A DNA stretch of 64,000 bases, taken from contig VANL01000075.1 of assembly GCA_006352455.1 (NCBI GenBank), positions 1-64,000 on the forward strand, in the 5' to 3' direction. Each line of letters starts with the position of its first letter. The stretch's first letter is position 1. Shown here in pieces: positions 34,849 to 48,175 of the stretch. The notes beneath the pieces are model-generated. The model was not told where the DNA came from. It saw only the letters and a list, made by a program, of their open reading frames with translations, and ran no database searches. A program made the translations under genes and the position numbers. This stretch comes from Brachionus sp. 'Tiscar' (Eukaryota; Rotifera; Eurotatoria; Ploima; Brachionidae).

Positions 34849-35279
34849 ATTACATCATTCATAAATACGGCAAGATGAAGTGATTATTTTTGTCCGATTT
34901 AATACAACATAGACAATTAGGTTTTTATTATATCAATATCTATGTAGTGAGATAAATATTATTAAAACACAGATAATTTATCTATATTCTAATTATGCTA
35001 AAATTTTATTTTTGATTATTTTAAGCATTAGTTATTGTTTATTTGATATTTAAATATTAAAGTCATCAATTAAAAAAAATTATGAAATCAGAAACAAAAA
35101 AACTGATATTCAATCGTATGAAAAATTCTTAGTAGTAAATTGTAAAAGATTTGACTGACATTAACTAATATAGATTTATTTAAATCACATGAATTTTAAA
35201 ATTAAAATAATTCAAACTTTTTTCTTTGCCCTAAAGTAAAATAAAATATTAAGATTTAAGAAAAAAAGAAAATTTTATT

Positions 35280-35812
35280 AAAAATGCAACTATTCTCAAT
35301 GTCACACCAAACCTGGAATATGCTGTCAGTGCATGGTGTCCTTATTTAAAAAAAGACATGAAATATGAGCTTGAGAGAGTTCAACGAAGAGCAGCAAAGT
35401 TGATTTTAGAAGTGCGTGACTTGGATTATCAACAACGTTTCTTAAAGCTAGATTTAACTTTCTTAAACAAAAGAAATGATCTAATTCAAATGTACAAATT
35501 GGTAAACAATTATGAACAAATTGCTTTTAAAAACCTGATAGCTGAAGATATGAATAGAAGAGAACTAGCTATAGTTTACGACTAGCACGTGAACGAATAA
35601 AAAACTTTCTTCTGAGATTTTTACAAATAGAGTCGTAAATGGATGGAATAAACTCCCTGAAAATGTAGCAAATGCAATGAATCTAAACTGTTTCAAAGAG
35701 AAGCTTGATGGTTGGATGGCCAAACAAAAAGAAGTGACTGCAACAGCTCTTTAGAACTTTGCTAAGATAACCACTAAGCTGCAGTTTAAACTACTACTAC
35801 TACTAATAAGAT
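35280..35812 (+). pseudogene. 5'-truncated LINE: C-terminal part of the reverse transcriptase ORF and 3' end
   Basis: The translation reads TPNLEYAVSAWCPYLKKDM, then ERVQRRAAKLIL. This is the thumb and C-terminal block conserved in CR1/L2/Jockey-like LINE proteins. After one or more frameshifts it continues to VVNGWNKLPENVANAM and CFKEKLDGWM, stopping at TAG 35752-35754. The element then ends in a (CTA)n tract at about 35790-35808. A copy starting in mid-ORF and ending in a microsatellite tail is the usual product of incomplete reverse transcription. It probably belongs to the same broad clade as the 20.4-kb fragment, which covers the preceding part of the protein. Confidence 0.88.
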
Positions 35813-36010
35813 TTTTAAAATTATTTTTTGATTTTATGGATTAACAAAAAGAAATTAAGGATTTATTTTAGGTAAAAAAGTCGCAACAAAGTATGTTGTA
35901 TCTTTTTTTAACAATTTTGAAGTATTTTTTAAGTATAATTTTATTTTAATTAATATTAATTTATTAAAAAACGAACTATTTTTGTTTATAATTTTAGTTT
36001 AAAAAACTGG
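35813..36010. mobile_element. Probable MITE family B, copy 4 (partial)
   Basis: Shares GGATTTATTTTAGGTAAAAA and GCAACAAAGTATGTTGT with copies 1 and 2. The adjacent GATTTTATGGATTAAC stretch matches the core orientation of copy 2. The left terminus abuts the LINE tail. Boundaries are approximate. Confidence 0.5.
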
Positions 36011-39000
36011 TGTTTTTGTGACCATGGGATTAGATTGACATTAAACTGTAAACCTCTTAATTTATTGTGTTATAAATACTTAATTTAAAGACAAAAATCA
36101 ATTATTCTAATATTTATTTTCTGAATTTGTGGTGCTGCATAATTCAAAAAAAATTTTTTTATTTTTTTTAAAATTAAGTCTTAAGGCATTTTAGATAAAT
36201 ATTATTTTGACTAGAAAAACTTAAAATTCCAGCGATCAGTTATCTAGAATTTTAAGTATTTGTTGATTTAAAAATTATTTGTTAATGGGTTTAGTAGATG
36301 TTTGACAAAGATCAAAAATTTTATCATTATTTAAAATATTGTAAATATTTTACTTATCTATTAAGTGCAGAAAGCTTTTTATTAATAAATCACTAAAAAA
36401 GATCATAAATTAATTTCAACTCTTCATTCATATAATTTAATTAAAACTCATCAAATTTTTTTGTTTACTCGATGAGACATGTTTAATCCATTTCTAAATT
36501 ACACACAAAATTTAGAATTCTAAGCACAAAATTAGTTTATATAAAATGCCAAATTATTACTTTGATGAGAGTTTACTCAATTTTCTCTTGCAAAATTTTT
36601 ACAAATAGAGTATGTGAAACGATTTTAAAAAAATTACATAAATATTTTGGATTTTTTGTTTGCTATCTCTAAAAAATCTATGAGAAATTAAACAATAATA
36701 ATGAGAAAATCGTTTTCACGGTAAAAAAATATTTTTTTTTCCAAACTTTATTTTTATCCTTGGTTTTTTTGTTTCAAATAATATAAAAATTGATTTATTT
36801 TTATAAACTTTAAGTTTTTATTCAAAAACTTACCCTTGGGGAGTGTAATGGGATTCGATTAGTTCAAGAATTATGTAATAAGAGATAGATAAATATATTA
36901 ATAACTTAGTAAAAAATACTCTTGGATATTTATACCGGAAATTAAATTTTAAACGAAAAAATTTTGTATTGAGAAAATTACTTTTCTATCGTTTATTTTA
37001 GATTAATACTAGTTAAATTAAAAAAAAATATTCACTTAAAAATATTTTAGCATTTTATTCTCACGTGACAAAAAGAAAATTTTAAATTTTAGATTTTATT
37101 GAAAAAATTTTCGAAATTAAAGCTTTAATTTCATCTACTTTAAAAAATTTAATTAATTTTTATTATTTAGAAAAAAAAAGATTTAAAAGTAGAAAATAAA
37201 ATAGAGTTTATTTTTAGTTAAAAATTAATTAATTTTTATTCTTTAAATTTAAAAATATTTCTTTATCAATTTATGAAAATATTTTATTTTTCTTTTAAAA
37301 TTAAAGCATCAAATTTTGTTTTAACAAAAGAACAAAACTTTGTCCTCAAAATTTATGTAGGTTTTTTTTTCAAAACACAAACCTCTAATTCAAAGTAAAT
37401 ACCCAGGATTAAAATTATACTAATATCTGTTGCATTTAGGCTAAATAGAACTATTTTTTTTTCCAACACAAAATATTATCAGAAATATTTATTGTTCATT
37501 TTTGGAAAAGATCAATTTTCTGCTATTTGAGAAAATACTAAGCCGTTTTGATTTTCAAAGGTCAAAATTAACATAGAATCGAGCCAGAAACATTAAAATG
37601 ATTTATTTGATCATGTCAAAATTTTTTTCCTAAATTATTAAAAATTATTATGTAACTTAAGTTTAACTTGGATTACAACGAAGAGAAATATATTGCAAGT
37701 AAATATTATTGAAATAAATCTAACATTATTTTGATATATATATTTTGACGAATATCTCTTGAACAGATGTAAGATTAGTTTTATTGCTATTGATAGTAAG
37801 CATAGTTTAAGTTTAATTTTTTTTTTAAAGCTATTTGAATAGTTAATTTTAAATTTTAATAGAACATATTTAAGCTCAAATAATTTTGTGTGTGTTGTAT
37901 CTTAATTAATTTTAAGAATCAATAGCAAACTAAATACAAGCTTAATATTTATTAAACTATTTTATGAGTTTAGAACTTAGGTAATACTTAATAAAATTTT
38001 TACTCAAACAAATAATTAACAATCGAGTATTTTAATTAGTTTGAGTAAAAGCACACATAAACTAAAAAGTTTAAAAAATTTCATCTCACTAATGCCTATA
38101 ATATTGCTAAAGCTTATTTTGAAAAAAAAATTAAAATAATCGATGCAAGTAGTGATTTGTATTTAAAAATTTTGCATAATAATGTTCCAAATGTTATAAA
38201 CTAGATATATAACATTAAAGAACCAATTTTTTTTCTCAGCATGAAGTTTTGTAAATTCAAGAATTTTGTTTATATTGTTTTAATCGATCTGTAATAGAGA
38301 TCGAGTTTAGCTATCCAGTTTTACATTTAGAACTGAGCTTGATTTAAAATTTATTTGGAATATATTTCAAGTCAAGTAATATAATTAAAAATTATTTTAT
38401 ATTCATGATCCGAAATTCTGGGCCTGAATTTTCGTCAAATTAAAATTTTAATTTCTATTGCGTAATATGGTTTTGAATTTTCTAATTCCCTAAGTTATAA
38501 ACAGGCCATAGTTTTGTAAGATATTTTACAAGTGCCGTAAAAAGAAATTAAGATTTTAATTGCTAGTTTCAACAAAATTTAATAGAGGCAAATCTAAGTC
38601 AAATAGAGTGTTTTTTCAAAAATTTTAAAGTGAGATATAAATTTCAAAGAAAATAAATTTAGATATAGCCCAAAAGCTCTAAATTGACTTTATTTAGCAC
38701 ATTAGAAAATAAACCAAATTGAGAACACTGACAATTAAAGCCATGACAACAAATGACCAAGTAATTGGACGATTAGATAATTTTAACTTTCAAGAACGAA
38801 AAATACCTAAGATATGATCAATTGTTTTTTTTTTAGTTTAGACAAATTTCAATTCAAAAAAATATTATTAGAAAAAATTTTAATTAATTTTTTTTTTGAC
38901 TATTCAAAAATCAAAAATGATAAACTTAAATTTTCGAATAAATATTCAAGAAAAATGAGTTTTTAAAAGGCGAAAATTTTTTTAATTGCAAGCAATGCTT

Positions 39001-42000
39001 GATCTAATTAGAACGTTTTTAAATGCTGATCAATATAAATTCAATTTTATTATTGTTTATTTTATCTAGATTGAAAGCAGTAATTACTTTAATATTATTT
39101 TTATTTACATTTTTAAAATAGTTTGTATTAGCACTTCTCATTGTTGAGTATAATCCAAGATTGGTCCTTGCTTATTCGACGAGTTAGTTTTCAATTAGAA
39201 AATATTTTAGTTTTCTTTTAATTTTAGAAAATATAATAAACACAATTTTCTAGCCTCAATTATTTTTTTCCTAAGCAAATTTGTTTTCTAAGTGGAAAAA
39301 GCGCAGAATGGTTAGGAAAAATCAAATACTAAGATTAAGTCAAGTTATGCAATGAAGTTTTTTTATTTGAATCTTTAACAAAAATAATAATTAGTTACGA
39401 AAATATAGGGAAAAAAATAATAGAAACAAGAATTATCCTTTGACTTGAAATTTGTAAATTTTTAAAAAGTTTATCTTGTTTTAAAAAAAAAAAAATTTAA
39501 CTTAAGGGAAAAATTTGATTCTAAACTAGTCCGTCAAAATAAAATTAAATTAAATAGATACTAGATTTGTTATATAACAGCTATTATGCAATGGAATATT
39601 GTGGGAAATTTGCAGAGAGCCTACTAGGCAAATATCAGCAATAAGCACGTCGAGAAATTTAAGCCAGAAGAAATGGTAAGCGTTTGGCCGAGACTGAGCT
39701 TCAATTTCTTGTTTATAGAGTATAATTAAGAGAGTTGTAGAGCTTCGTTTGCAATTTGAATTTAATTCTAGGCATTAATGACTTTAAGTCTGGCTGAAGT
39801 TGTTTCCCGATCACTAGAGGCGAATATTAAATTAATTCATTTTTTTTTAAAGAGAAAACAGAGAGAGCATAGATATGAGAAGCATTATCGATGCGTATTA
39901 ATTCCATTTGATTAAATCGCTCATTTTATCTTATCTATTTATTAGAGGGATTAAATCAACCTACATATTGTTTACAATTTAAATTAATTTAAACATACCA
40001 TAAACTAGGCGAAAAGCCTTACTTAAGAAATTTTAACTCTCTCTCTCTCTTTTTCTTTCTCTAAATGAAAAATCCATTTGCATTGAGCAAACAATTTTTT
40101 TTTAAAACAATTTTATTTATTTAATAAATTATTGTTTTCTGGGTGAACTATTGTCTATTTGTTTCAAAGGTGTTCAATATATGCTTAGCTTCTTTTTTTT
40201 TTATTTAAAATCCATTTGTTCAGCATGTTTCTAACAGTCGAGCTAAATCCATGTTGCTTGATTGCATCACTATTGCTTACAAATCAAAAATATCAAAATA
40301 GCTTTTTTGTCTTATTTTATTTGAAAAAAAACAAAGATATTAAATTTTATTATTTTTTAAAAACAAAATCAATAGAGGCCACTATTTTTTTCGAGTCTGA
40401 TTCAACCACACACTCGGACACTTAGTTCACTAGCCGTAATATGAAATAGATGCTAGACAAAATTTGTTTTTTAAAGGTGTCTTCGCTTTTGTACTTAATT
40501 ATTTTCGACTTTATCAGGCTTCTAACTGGCAATATACCTAGATTAATATTTTTGTTTAGTATCGTTTTAAGTGTTTGTTTTCGGTTGATAAGAGTTATTC
40601 TCATTTTAATTATAGATCAAAAAAAAATTTTTTTTTTTAATTTTTTTTGCTCAAAATTTAAATCAAATTATCAGTGTTAAAATTTTACAAAATAAACTAG
40701 AATATTTATTCTTTTGAATTTTTCAGTCTATCAAGTTTTGGTTCTTTACTTAAAAGTTAAGCTTTTGTTTTGTTTTTTCTAGTAGAAATAAATGCAGTTT
40801 TGAGAGGAAAAAGTATGCTTCATTTTTTAGTTCAATTTTAAAAACAAATAAAATTTCTCTTTTAATTTTAATAAAGTGTCTCGTTTCAGCGGCATAGCTA
40901 AGTCCAATTAATCCAAAAACTATTCGACAAGAGATCAAATTTACATCAAATTTTGATATTTAATAAAAAGCGCATAATTTACTCTAATAAATTAAAAACT
41001 TGATAGGCACTTAGCCTCAGTTTAAACAAAGAATTCTAAATTATTGTTGCTTCGCTCAAATAAAATAAAGATAAGTTATCTAAAATTTAACTGTCCAATT
41101 GGATTCACAATTAAAATCAGATATGGAGAAAATTTTACTTGTATGCAGCACTGAGCTAAACAAAACTGTTTAAAAAACTAAAGTAACTTAAGATTAACAA
41201 CACATTGTAAGACATTTATAAAAATCGTTTGTTTGCTATTCATAGTTGGGAAAGAACGCCATAGAATAGAAAAATGTTTTCTAAATTAGACAAATGATTA
41301 ATGAGAAAAGAGAATGGAGAAAGATATTCAAAAAATAGATAGAACATAGAAAAATTGTTTATGCTCAAGATTGATAGACATATAGATGCTAATAGATTCA
41401 AAAATGCCTTGTGGAATCTGATTTATTCCCGTCATTTGCCAAGCGTAATAAAATAATTAGCCTACAGGTTGGAATAAATCAGCGTTTTTAAGCTAGTTCA
41501 AGATTTTATTTCAGTACAATCTTTTCTTGTATTCGCTAATTGCTTCATAAAGGTAATTTAAAGAATAAGAATTATAGAAAAAAAATTGCTAATAAAAATT
41601 TACTTAATTTATTGTGCAACTAGAAAGCTTTAGTTCTAATGGATTGTTTAAAAAATTCATTGAAAAAAAAAGTTTAAATTAGCCCAAGTTTGAGCTTGTA
41701 AATATTTTTAATTCAAGTTTTTTTTTTTATTTTAGAAACAATTTTATTTAAGAATAATAATAAAAAAAAATATTTTTTTTTTTCTTTTAAAATATTCATA
41801 TTTTGAGCAAACCAAAAAGTTGTTCTAATAATTTCAATTAAAGCTTGCTTTTGCATTTTTATCTTCTTAGACATAAAATTTACATTTATTCGTAGATATG
41901 TTCTAGCGAGCTAGACAAAGTATGATTTTTAATTAAGAATGTAGCAAGATAACTAGAGTTTTTGATCATATAGAACAAAATTTCATAAAATTACAATTTA

Positions 42001-44067
42001 CAACAAAAAAAACTCGGGTCAGCCGATTTTCAAAATATTGAACTGATTGATAGTTTTTTAAATACGAAGTATAATTCATTAATTTATTGATATTTGTTTT
42101 TAGTCTAGTAAATGAACTCATCAATTCAAATATTGGTCTCTGTTTTTTAAATACAGTTGATATTGATTTTATCTATGAAAATCCTTTTTTTCATTTGGGC
42201 ATAAACATGTCAAAATAAATCAAAATTTATTTTTAAAACGGCACTCATATTCGAATAACTTAGATGCATATTTTTTTTTCACTTTGTCAATTTTCTTTTA
42301 AATTAGGTCACACAGTTAAGTATTTGATATCAAGAGATAATAGCTGTGTTTTGCTAATTAAATGTGTTGGTATAAAATGGTCGCAAGGCTTATTTGTAAA
42401 CTCAAATGACTTTTATCAATGAAGTGTTGCTACACACATTTTTGTTTTCACACTAAAGTGTTTCATGATTAAAGTTTATTTTTTCAATTATGTAACATTA
42501 AAACAAGCAACCAAAATTTTATTTACATTTTTATTCATGTATTTTTATTTAAAAAAAAAGAAAGAAAATAACTTTAAACTTTCTGTTCGATTTAAATTTA
42601 AAAAAAAAAAATATTACATTTTTTCTTTTTGATTATTTAATAGGAAATTATGAATATTGTTGGCAACTATTCGAAGAGTATTTTTCAACGCTAGAAACAA
42701 TAAATAGGATTAAATTAACAAGTTGATAGTCCATTCTGTTTGTAGACCTGGTATTTGATTAATTAGCCAATAAATGTCTCATTAAATAGGCTAAAATAAC
42801 TTGAATTATTATTAAGCCGCTAATAAAAAACACTTTTTTTTACGACTTTTTTTAAGCTACTTTCTTTCTAACTAACACAACTACTAGTATTACTAAAAAC
42901 AAATAGAAAAAGAAAAAACAAAAAATTCTAATAAAAAAATTAAAAAACTCTAATATTCTTAAATATAAAAAAATTATCTAAATTTTTTAGAAAAAACTAG
43001 CCGGTTAAATAGCTATTATATAATGAAATAAAAATTTTTATTGAGACGAGCGGTTCTTCAATTAAAAAAATCAAGGCTAATAATTTCCAAAAAAAAAAGA
43101 GCTTTATAGTTCAATCGGACAATCTTTTGCCTTTAGCCATATTTATATTTCTTTTTGTTTCCTTTAATTAAGTGTTTATTTTTTTTTTAATTTGATATAA
43201 AATCAATCGAAAAAAAAAAAAATTTTTTTCTGGGTTATTTTAATAAAAAAGATGGAAGAATAGTTTATTTTTTAAACTCGAGCAATAAAAAATAAAATAA
43301 AAATAAAAATTTCTTAGCCAAGTCAACTTGGCAAAAAATGAATTTTTTTTTCCGGTAAAATAAACTTATAACAAAAATCTTGTACAATTTAAAATAAATT
43401 TTTGTTAATGATTTTTTTTGATAAATTTTAATTGTTGTGTTAAAAATTTAGGCAAATTAATTAACACTCGTTATTTATCTGAAATCGATAGCTGAAAGAG
43501 TATTAATATCTAGCTGGAGTGATGCAGGTCTAGTCCAATGTGGCCTTTTTAATTAGCCATAGATTTGAAAGCTCAAGCATAAATTATTTGCAAAAACTCA
43601 AGAGCTTCCTTGGAAATCAAATCTGTATATTTCTTGTTTAATTTTTTTTTTCTTCTAATTTTGATCAAAAAACTCGAATTAGTTTAATTAAGATAAAAAA
43701 CAGACAACAAAATTATTTATTTGAATTAATTTTTCATATCATTAGATCTTTAAGATAAACAATAGTTAAATAAATAGAAAACAATATCTGACGCTTCCCA
43801 AGCTAAATCGATATGCTAAGTTTTTTCATAGATAATTAGATATTTTGTTCTCGATAAGAGTGGCGAGCTCATCTCTCGACTTGTCTTTAATGTTTTTTTT
43901 CTCTATCGTCCTAAATATTTACCCAGTATAAAAAAAACACACACACATACATAAACTTGCACGCTCTCTATTTCTATTTCTATAATTTTTTTTTTTTTTT
44001 TTTTTGAGATTTAATTTTTATTTCTACAAATATTTTTAGATCCGTACAGAATGAGATAAAAATAAAA
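36011..44067. other. 8-kb gene-poor stretch upstream of the PX-domain gene
   Basis: No reliable coding sequence in this stretch. The most complex patch, about 39590-39830, contains an acceptor-like TTTGCAG (about 39614) and a donor-like ATG|GTAAGC (about 39675) around a short open segment. It could be a noncoding leader exon or an old repeat. A CT-rich tract lies at about 40039-40064. The 3' end (about 43900-44040) holds the PX gene promoter and an intron ending ATTTTTAG at about 44039. Nothing else stands out. Confidence 0.5.
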
Positions 44068-44997
44068 ATGAAGTCTCAAATATGCTCGAGTAGTTCAAGT
44101 AGCAGCAGCACAAGCAGTTCGAGTGTGATATGCGGTCAAGTTGTTTCGGCGCCAAAGCGGTTCGTGTTCATTTTGAACGCGTTCGTAAACGGTTTTGCTC
44201 AGCTTAAGCTGTGCGCAGATCGAACCGACTTCGAGTACATAATCGAGATATACTGGTCGAACGACACTAGGTCCTATGTAAAACGCACCTATGACGACTT
44301 TGCCATATTTCACCGAAACTTGTGCCACAATTTCCCAGAGCTGGTCAATTCCAAATCGCCCATGCCAACACTACCTGCTAGCAAGAAAAGATTTTGGATC
44401 AGTCAGCTTAAGTTAGCCGAAGTGCGCGAAACCGAGCTGAACAACTATGTGCAGCGACTACTCAAGCTTGCCAGTCACATAACTCATAGTCAAATAGTGG
44501 TACGATTTTTCGAGTCGCACACCGGCGACCCCAAACCACCGACGACAAATACGACGCCCAACGAGACCAGCACTGAGTTTGGCAGCGATTCGTTCGATGC
44601 CGATGACCGAAATTTGGATGACGAGTACATAGAAAGTTATTTGAAGCAATCCAGTGATAACGCGTCTGATATGTTCGAAGATGAACTTGAGGAAAAAAAA
44701 TTGGAGGCCAAACAGGCCAATTTATGGTGGGACGAGGACAATGCGCTCAACGAGCTCACCACATCGACTTCATTTGAGTTAGGCAGTCAATTTAACCTAA
44801 ATCAATTGGGCAGTTTTTACTCGGATCAAAGCGACGATGTTGAAACACTTAAAACTCTTGAATCGATACTTAAAACAAGCGATTTGTTTTCGACTACTTC
44901 TCGTAATGATCCTTCGGTGTCCTCATACAGCTCGTTCAAATATCGAAATAGGCCGGAGTCGAATTTGGACTTGACCAAGAGATTATCGTTGTCTTGA
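44068..44997 (+). CDS. PX (phox homology) domain protein
   Basis: Single coding exon of 309 residues. After a serine-rich start, residues about 30-155 form a PX domain, a phosphoinositide-binding module. The strand EYIIEIYWSND is followed by the basic SYVKRTYDDFAIFHRNL, where K/R and Y correspond to the canonical RRYSDF phosphate-contacting motif. Next come the PMPTLPASKK loop, which equals the PxxPxK membrane-insertion turn, and the final helix ending VVRFFES. The order and the FFE ending resemble PX domains of SH3PXD2/p47phox and the PXDC1 group more than endosomal SNX proteins. No SH3 domain or BAR region follows. The C-terminus (about 156-309) is acidic and serine/threonine-rich, with a DMFEDELEEKK segment and a tryptophan pair (LWWDED). 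A role in membrane recruitment is inferred from the domain. A splice acceptor about 30 bp upstream of the ATG indicates an intron in the 5' UTR. Confidence 0.85.
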   Translation: MKSQICSSSSSSSSTSSSSVICGQVVSAPKRFVFILNAFVNGFAQLKLCADRTDFEYIIEIYWSNDTRSYVKRTYDDFAIFHRNLCHNFPELVNSKSPMPTLPASKKRFWISQLKLAEVRETELNNYVQRLLKLASHITHSQIVVRFFESHTGDPKPPTTNTTPNETSTEFGSDSFDADDRNLDDEYIESYLKQSSDNASDMFEDELEEKKLEAKQANLWWDEDNALNELTTSTSFELGSQFNLNQLGSFYSDQSDDVETLKTLESILKTSDLFSTTSRNDPSVSSYSSFKYRNRPESNLDLTKRLSLS

Positions 44998-47900
44998 ATG
45001 GTGTCGGTCCATGTAAATATGCTCCAGTTTTGTCTTGTGTACAAATAATGGCTATGGCTTATTGTATTATACAAAAATATTCTACCCTCTAGATTAAAAA
45101 GCTATTTATTAATTCAAGAAATTTTAAAAATTTTAAATTCAACTATCAGTTTGGTTAGATTTTTTTTTTTTTTTTAAAAGATTATTATTTAATTTCTTCT
45201 TTTCTCTTTTTTTTTTTAATAAAATATTTTTAAACTTTTTTAAACTAATTTAGTATTTTTATCACACACAGTTTTTTATCGATTGATTTTTTATCAAATT
45301 ATCATACATCAATAAATGAGTAAATTTTTTTTTTTTTGTTACTTTTTTTTTTGCAAAATTTTATAATAATAATTTTGAAATTAAATTAACTGAAAATTGA
45401 AAAAAATATATATTAAGTACATTTTTTAAAGTTTTCAATTTTTAATTTTTTAATTTAAATATTAAATTAAAGCAATATATTGAATATTTTGTTTTTTGAA
45501 ATGGCAAGTGAATTTTTTTCTATCGACTTAAGATAAAATTCCAATCATTTCCTTATCTTTTTCTAAAGACTAATTTTAGTAGCAAAATCTAATCCAAAAA
45601 TCTGGCTAAAATAAAAAATCTTTTTGGCAAATATTTTTTATTCGGATATTAAGAATTAATTATCTTACTTAAAATTTTAATGAAAAAAGATTAAGAAAAA
45701 TTTTGGTATTTATTTAAGTAATTCATATTGTTACCTTAGTTGCTAAAATTTGTTGTTTTAGACAAGAAATATTTTTATAAAATATTTAGCTTTTACTTTA
45801 ACAAAATTTTGTAGTAAAATATTTGAATTTTCTTCTTAATTTATTTTTATTTTAGCATGAAGTTATCTAGACAAAGCAAAATATTTAAATTTTGAAATAT
45901 TATATGCTGAACACGATCTTTTTATCTTATTCTCACAAGTGGTTTTTTTTTTTGGCATAACGAGTTTATGCCTAATGAGTTTATTCATTAAAAAAAAGCT
46001 ATTTTTTATTATCAATTATTCAGCTATTCATTTGAGCAAAAAATATTTGAAATATTCAATAAGCAGAAATTATATAATTTTCTGTAAATATATGTTTATT
46101 TTATCTTAAAAATTTTTCCCAAAATAAATTATAAAAAAATCGATTTTAATATTCATCTTAAAATTATCGTAATTTAAATTAAATTACTGTTAAATAAAAT
46201 AAAAATTTAATGAAGATAATCACTTTAAATTTTAATTTTAAAAAAAATTCACAAATCAGTAAAATAAAATATTTTAGACAACAGTAAAAATTCCCTAGTT
46301 TCTATTTTTACTCAAATTTACATTTTTTAATTAAAAACTTACGCTAAATTTTCACTATATAATAAGAGAAAGCTGTTTTGTTTTTTTTTTAAAGTGATAA
46401 ACCACTGCATTTCATAGCCTTTTAAAGCCTATTTAAAATGAAATTGCTTTCTTACTAACTAATCTAAATGGCAAACGCTGAAGATAATGCTCAGTCAGCT
46501 AAGTTCCTAAATTTTTCAATAAAGAGACGATTTGGGAGTAATTAATTTCAAGTCTTAATATTAATCTATGATAAAATATACAAAAATTCCAAATTAATAA
46601 AAATTACCTAGCCTAAAATTAAAAAGTTAATATTCATTATTGAAAATTAAATTATTCTATGTACCGTATTCCCTTGCTAATTAAAGCCCTTTTTAGTTCA
46701 ATAATTTTAAACGAAGCAACATTTAATAAACTTCATGTGTATATGTCCTCATGATGTATATTATTTGTTTATTTTCCCTATAAACTATTATTAGATTTCA
46801 AAAATATTTTTCATGTCGCTGAAAGGAAGGACTAAGTTTCCATTCGAACCGGCCAATGCTTTGCCGAACTATATTCTAAATAAATAAATTAAATTATATA
46901 TAAAATCTTGTTTTCTAAATAAAAATTTTAGAGCATCAAAAGTCTTTTATTTAAAATAACTAAATAATTAAAATATGTTGGTAGACACAAAACAAAAGAA
47001 GAAATAAAGTGAAAGGTATGGTCAATGCATTTAAAAAGAAAAGCAATTTTAAAAAAAATCAAATATTATTATTATTATTTATTTCAAAAAATTACGCCAA
47101 ATTTGGCGATGTTAAAAAAAGAATATTGTGTTAACTTTTGGAGATTATCCTGGTATTGACTATAGTATGTTATACGTGACTCGAAAAAATGCAAATAAAT
47201 GAAAAAAAAACAAACAAACTAAATAATTAAAATATTCAAAATTGAAAATGAGATTTTCTAAATTTATACATGCGAGCAAAAAGGAAAAAAAAGAGGTATA
47301 ATTATCAATTTGTGAAAAAGAATCATATTGTTGTTTAACAGTAGCATCACATGAAAAAAGAAGTTCAACCAAATCAAATATGTCGGAAGAAAATGTCTAA
47401 AAATTAAAAGTAAACTCTAGCGGGACTACGTTAGTAGTTTTGCTTTGTTAATTTAGCTTTTAAATTAAAGTGATGGTAGAATATAAACTATTTTTATTAT
47501 TATTATTAAAAGCTATTAACTTTAAAAGATTTGAATAAAAGTAATAATATGGGTAGACAATGTTGATTGTCAATAGATCAATGGTCTTTTTAAAATAAAT
47601 AATTGTTAATGTCAGTTTAAACTCAAAATTTAAATAAAATAGACTATTTTTATGTTATGTTATGTTTTTTTTTTTTAAATCAAATTTTTTGAATGAAAAA
47701 TGTGTTTTAATTATTATAAAATTAAAAATAAATTTTTTTTACTTGATAATCGTGCAAAAATAACACAGTTATTCACAAATCACAAAAATTAATTTCAAAT
47801 GAGTCTACGAATAAAAAAACTCTTTATTTTTGTCTTAAAAAAAAAAACTCTAGTTTGTAATTGCATAACAACATTGGTACCAAATGTGCAAAACTAAAAA

Positions 47901-48175
47901 GGCACTTTTTTTTTAAAACAAGTATAGGTTAAAAGCATACTTGAGTTCAAGCTTTTAAAGAAAAAAAAAACAAAAAACACTTACCATTCATATACTTCAT
48001 AGTTTAATTTCACGTTCATTAATCGACTCCTGAGCAAACTCACTACCAACTAAAAACAAATGTGAAATTAAACATCGAGCAAATATAAATATCATTTATT
48101 TTTTGCTCTATTATAAATAAAGCTCTAAATAAGAAAATTATTCACATTTAATTTTAGGTACTAAGTTGTTGAGAA
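44998..48175. other. Spacer between the PX gene and ABCF2
   Basis: AT-rich, no confident gene. A 25-codon ORF at 46468-46545 (+; starts MANAEDNAQSAKF) and a possible minus-strand first exon at 48019-47985 (MNVKLNYEVYE followed by GTAAGT) are the only coding-like items. A GC-richer patch followed by an AAATAAATAAAT tail (about 46815-46890) could be a further retroelement 3' end. An acceptor TTTAATTTTAG ending at about 48157 indicates a 5' UTR intron of ABCF2. Confidence 0.45.

Larger units (their letters stand above)
34369..35279. other. PP4R3 upstream region with AT dinucleotide repeats
   Basis: Presumed PP4R3 promoter and 5' flank. It holds two (AT)n tracts (34483-34511 and about 34827-34848) and otherwise A/T-rich sequence. 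No gene recognised. Confidence 0.5.

Noticed and set aside
46820..46880. B-box-like GGTTCGAATGG on the minus strand, considered as a tRNA gene
   Set aside because: The flanking bases cannot form the 5-bp T stem and no acceptor stem or anticodon arm could be fitted. At most it is part of an old retroelement.
47160..47372. Minus-strand ORF with CDATVKQ, considered as a TFIIH subunit 5 (GTF2H5)-like exon
   Set aside because: Similarity is limited to about seven residues. The following residues do not match, and the frame is phase-incompatible with the candidate first exon at 47985-48019.
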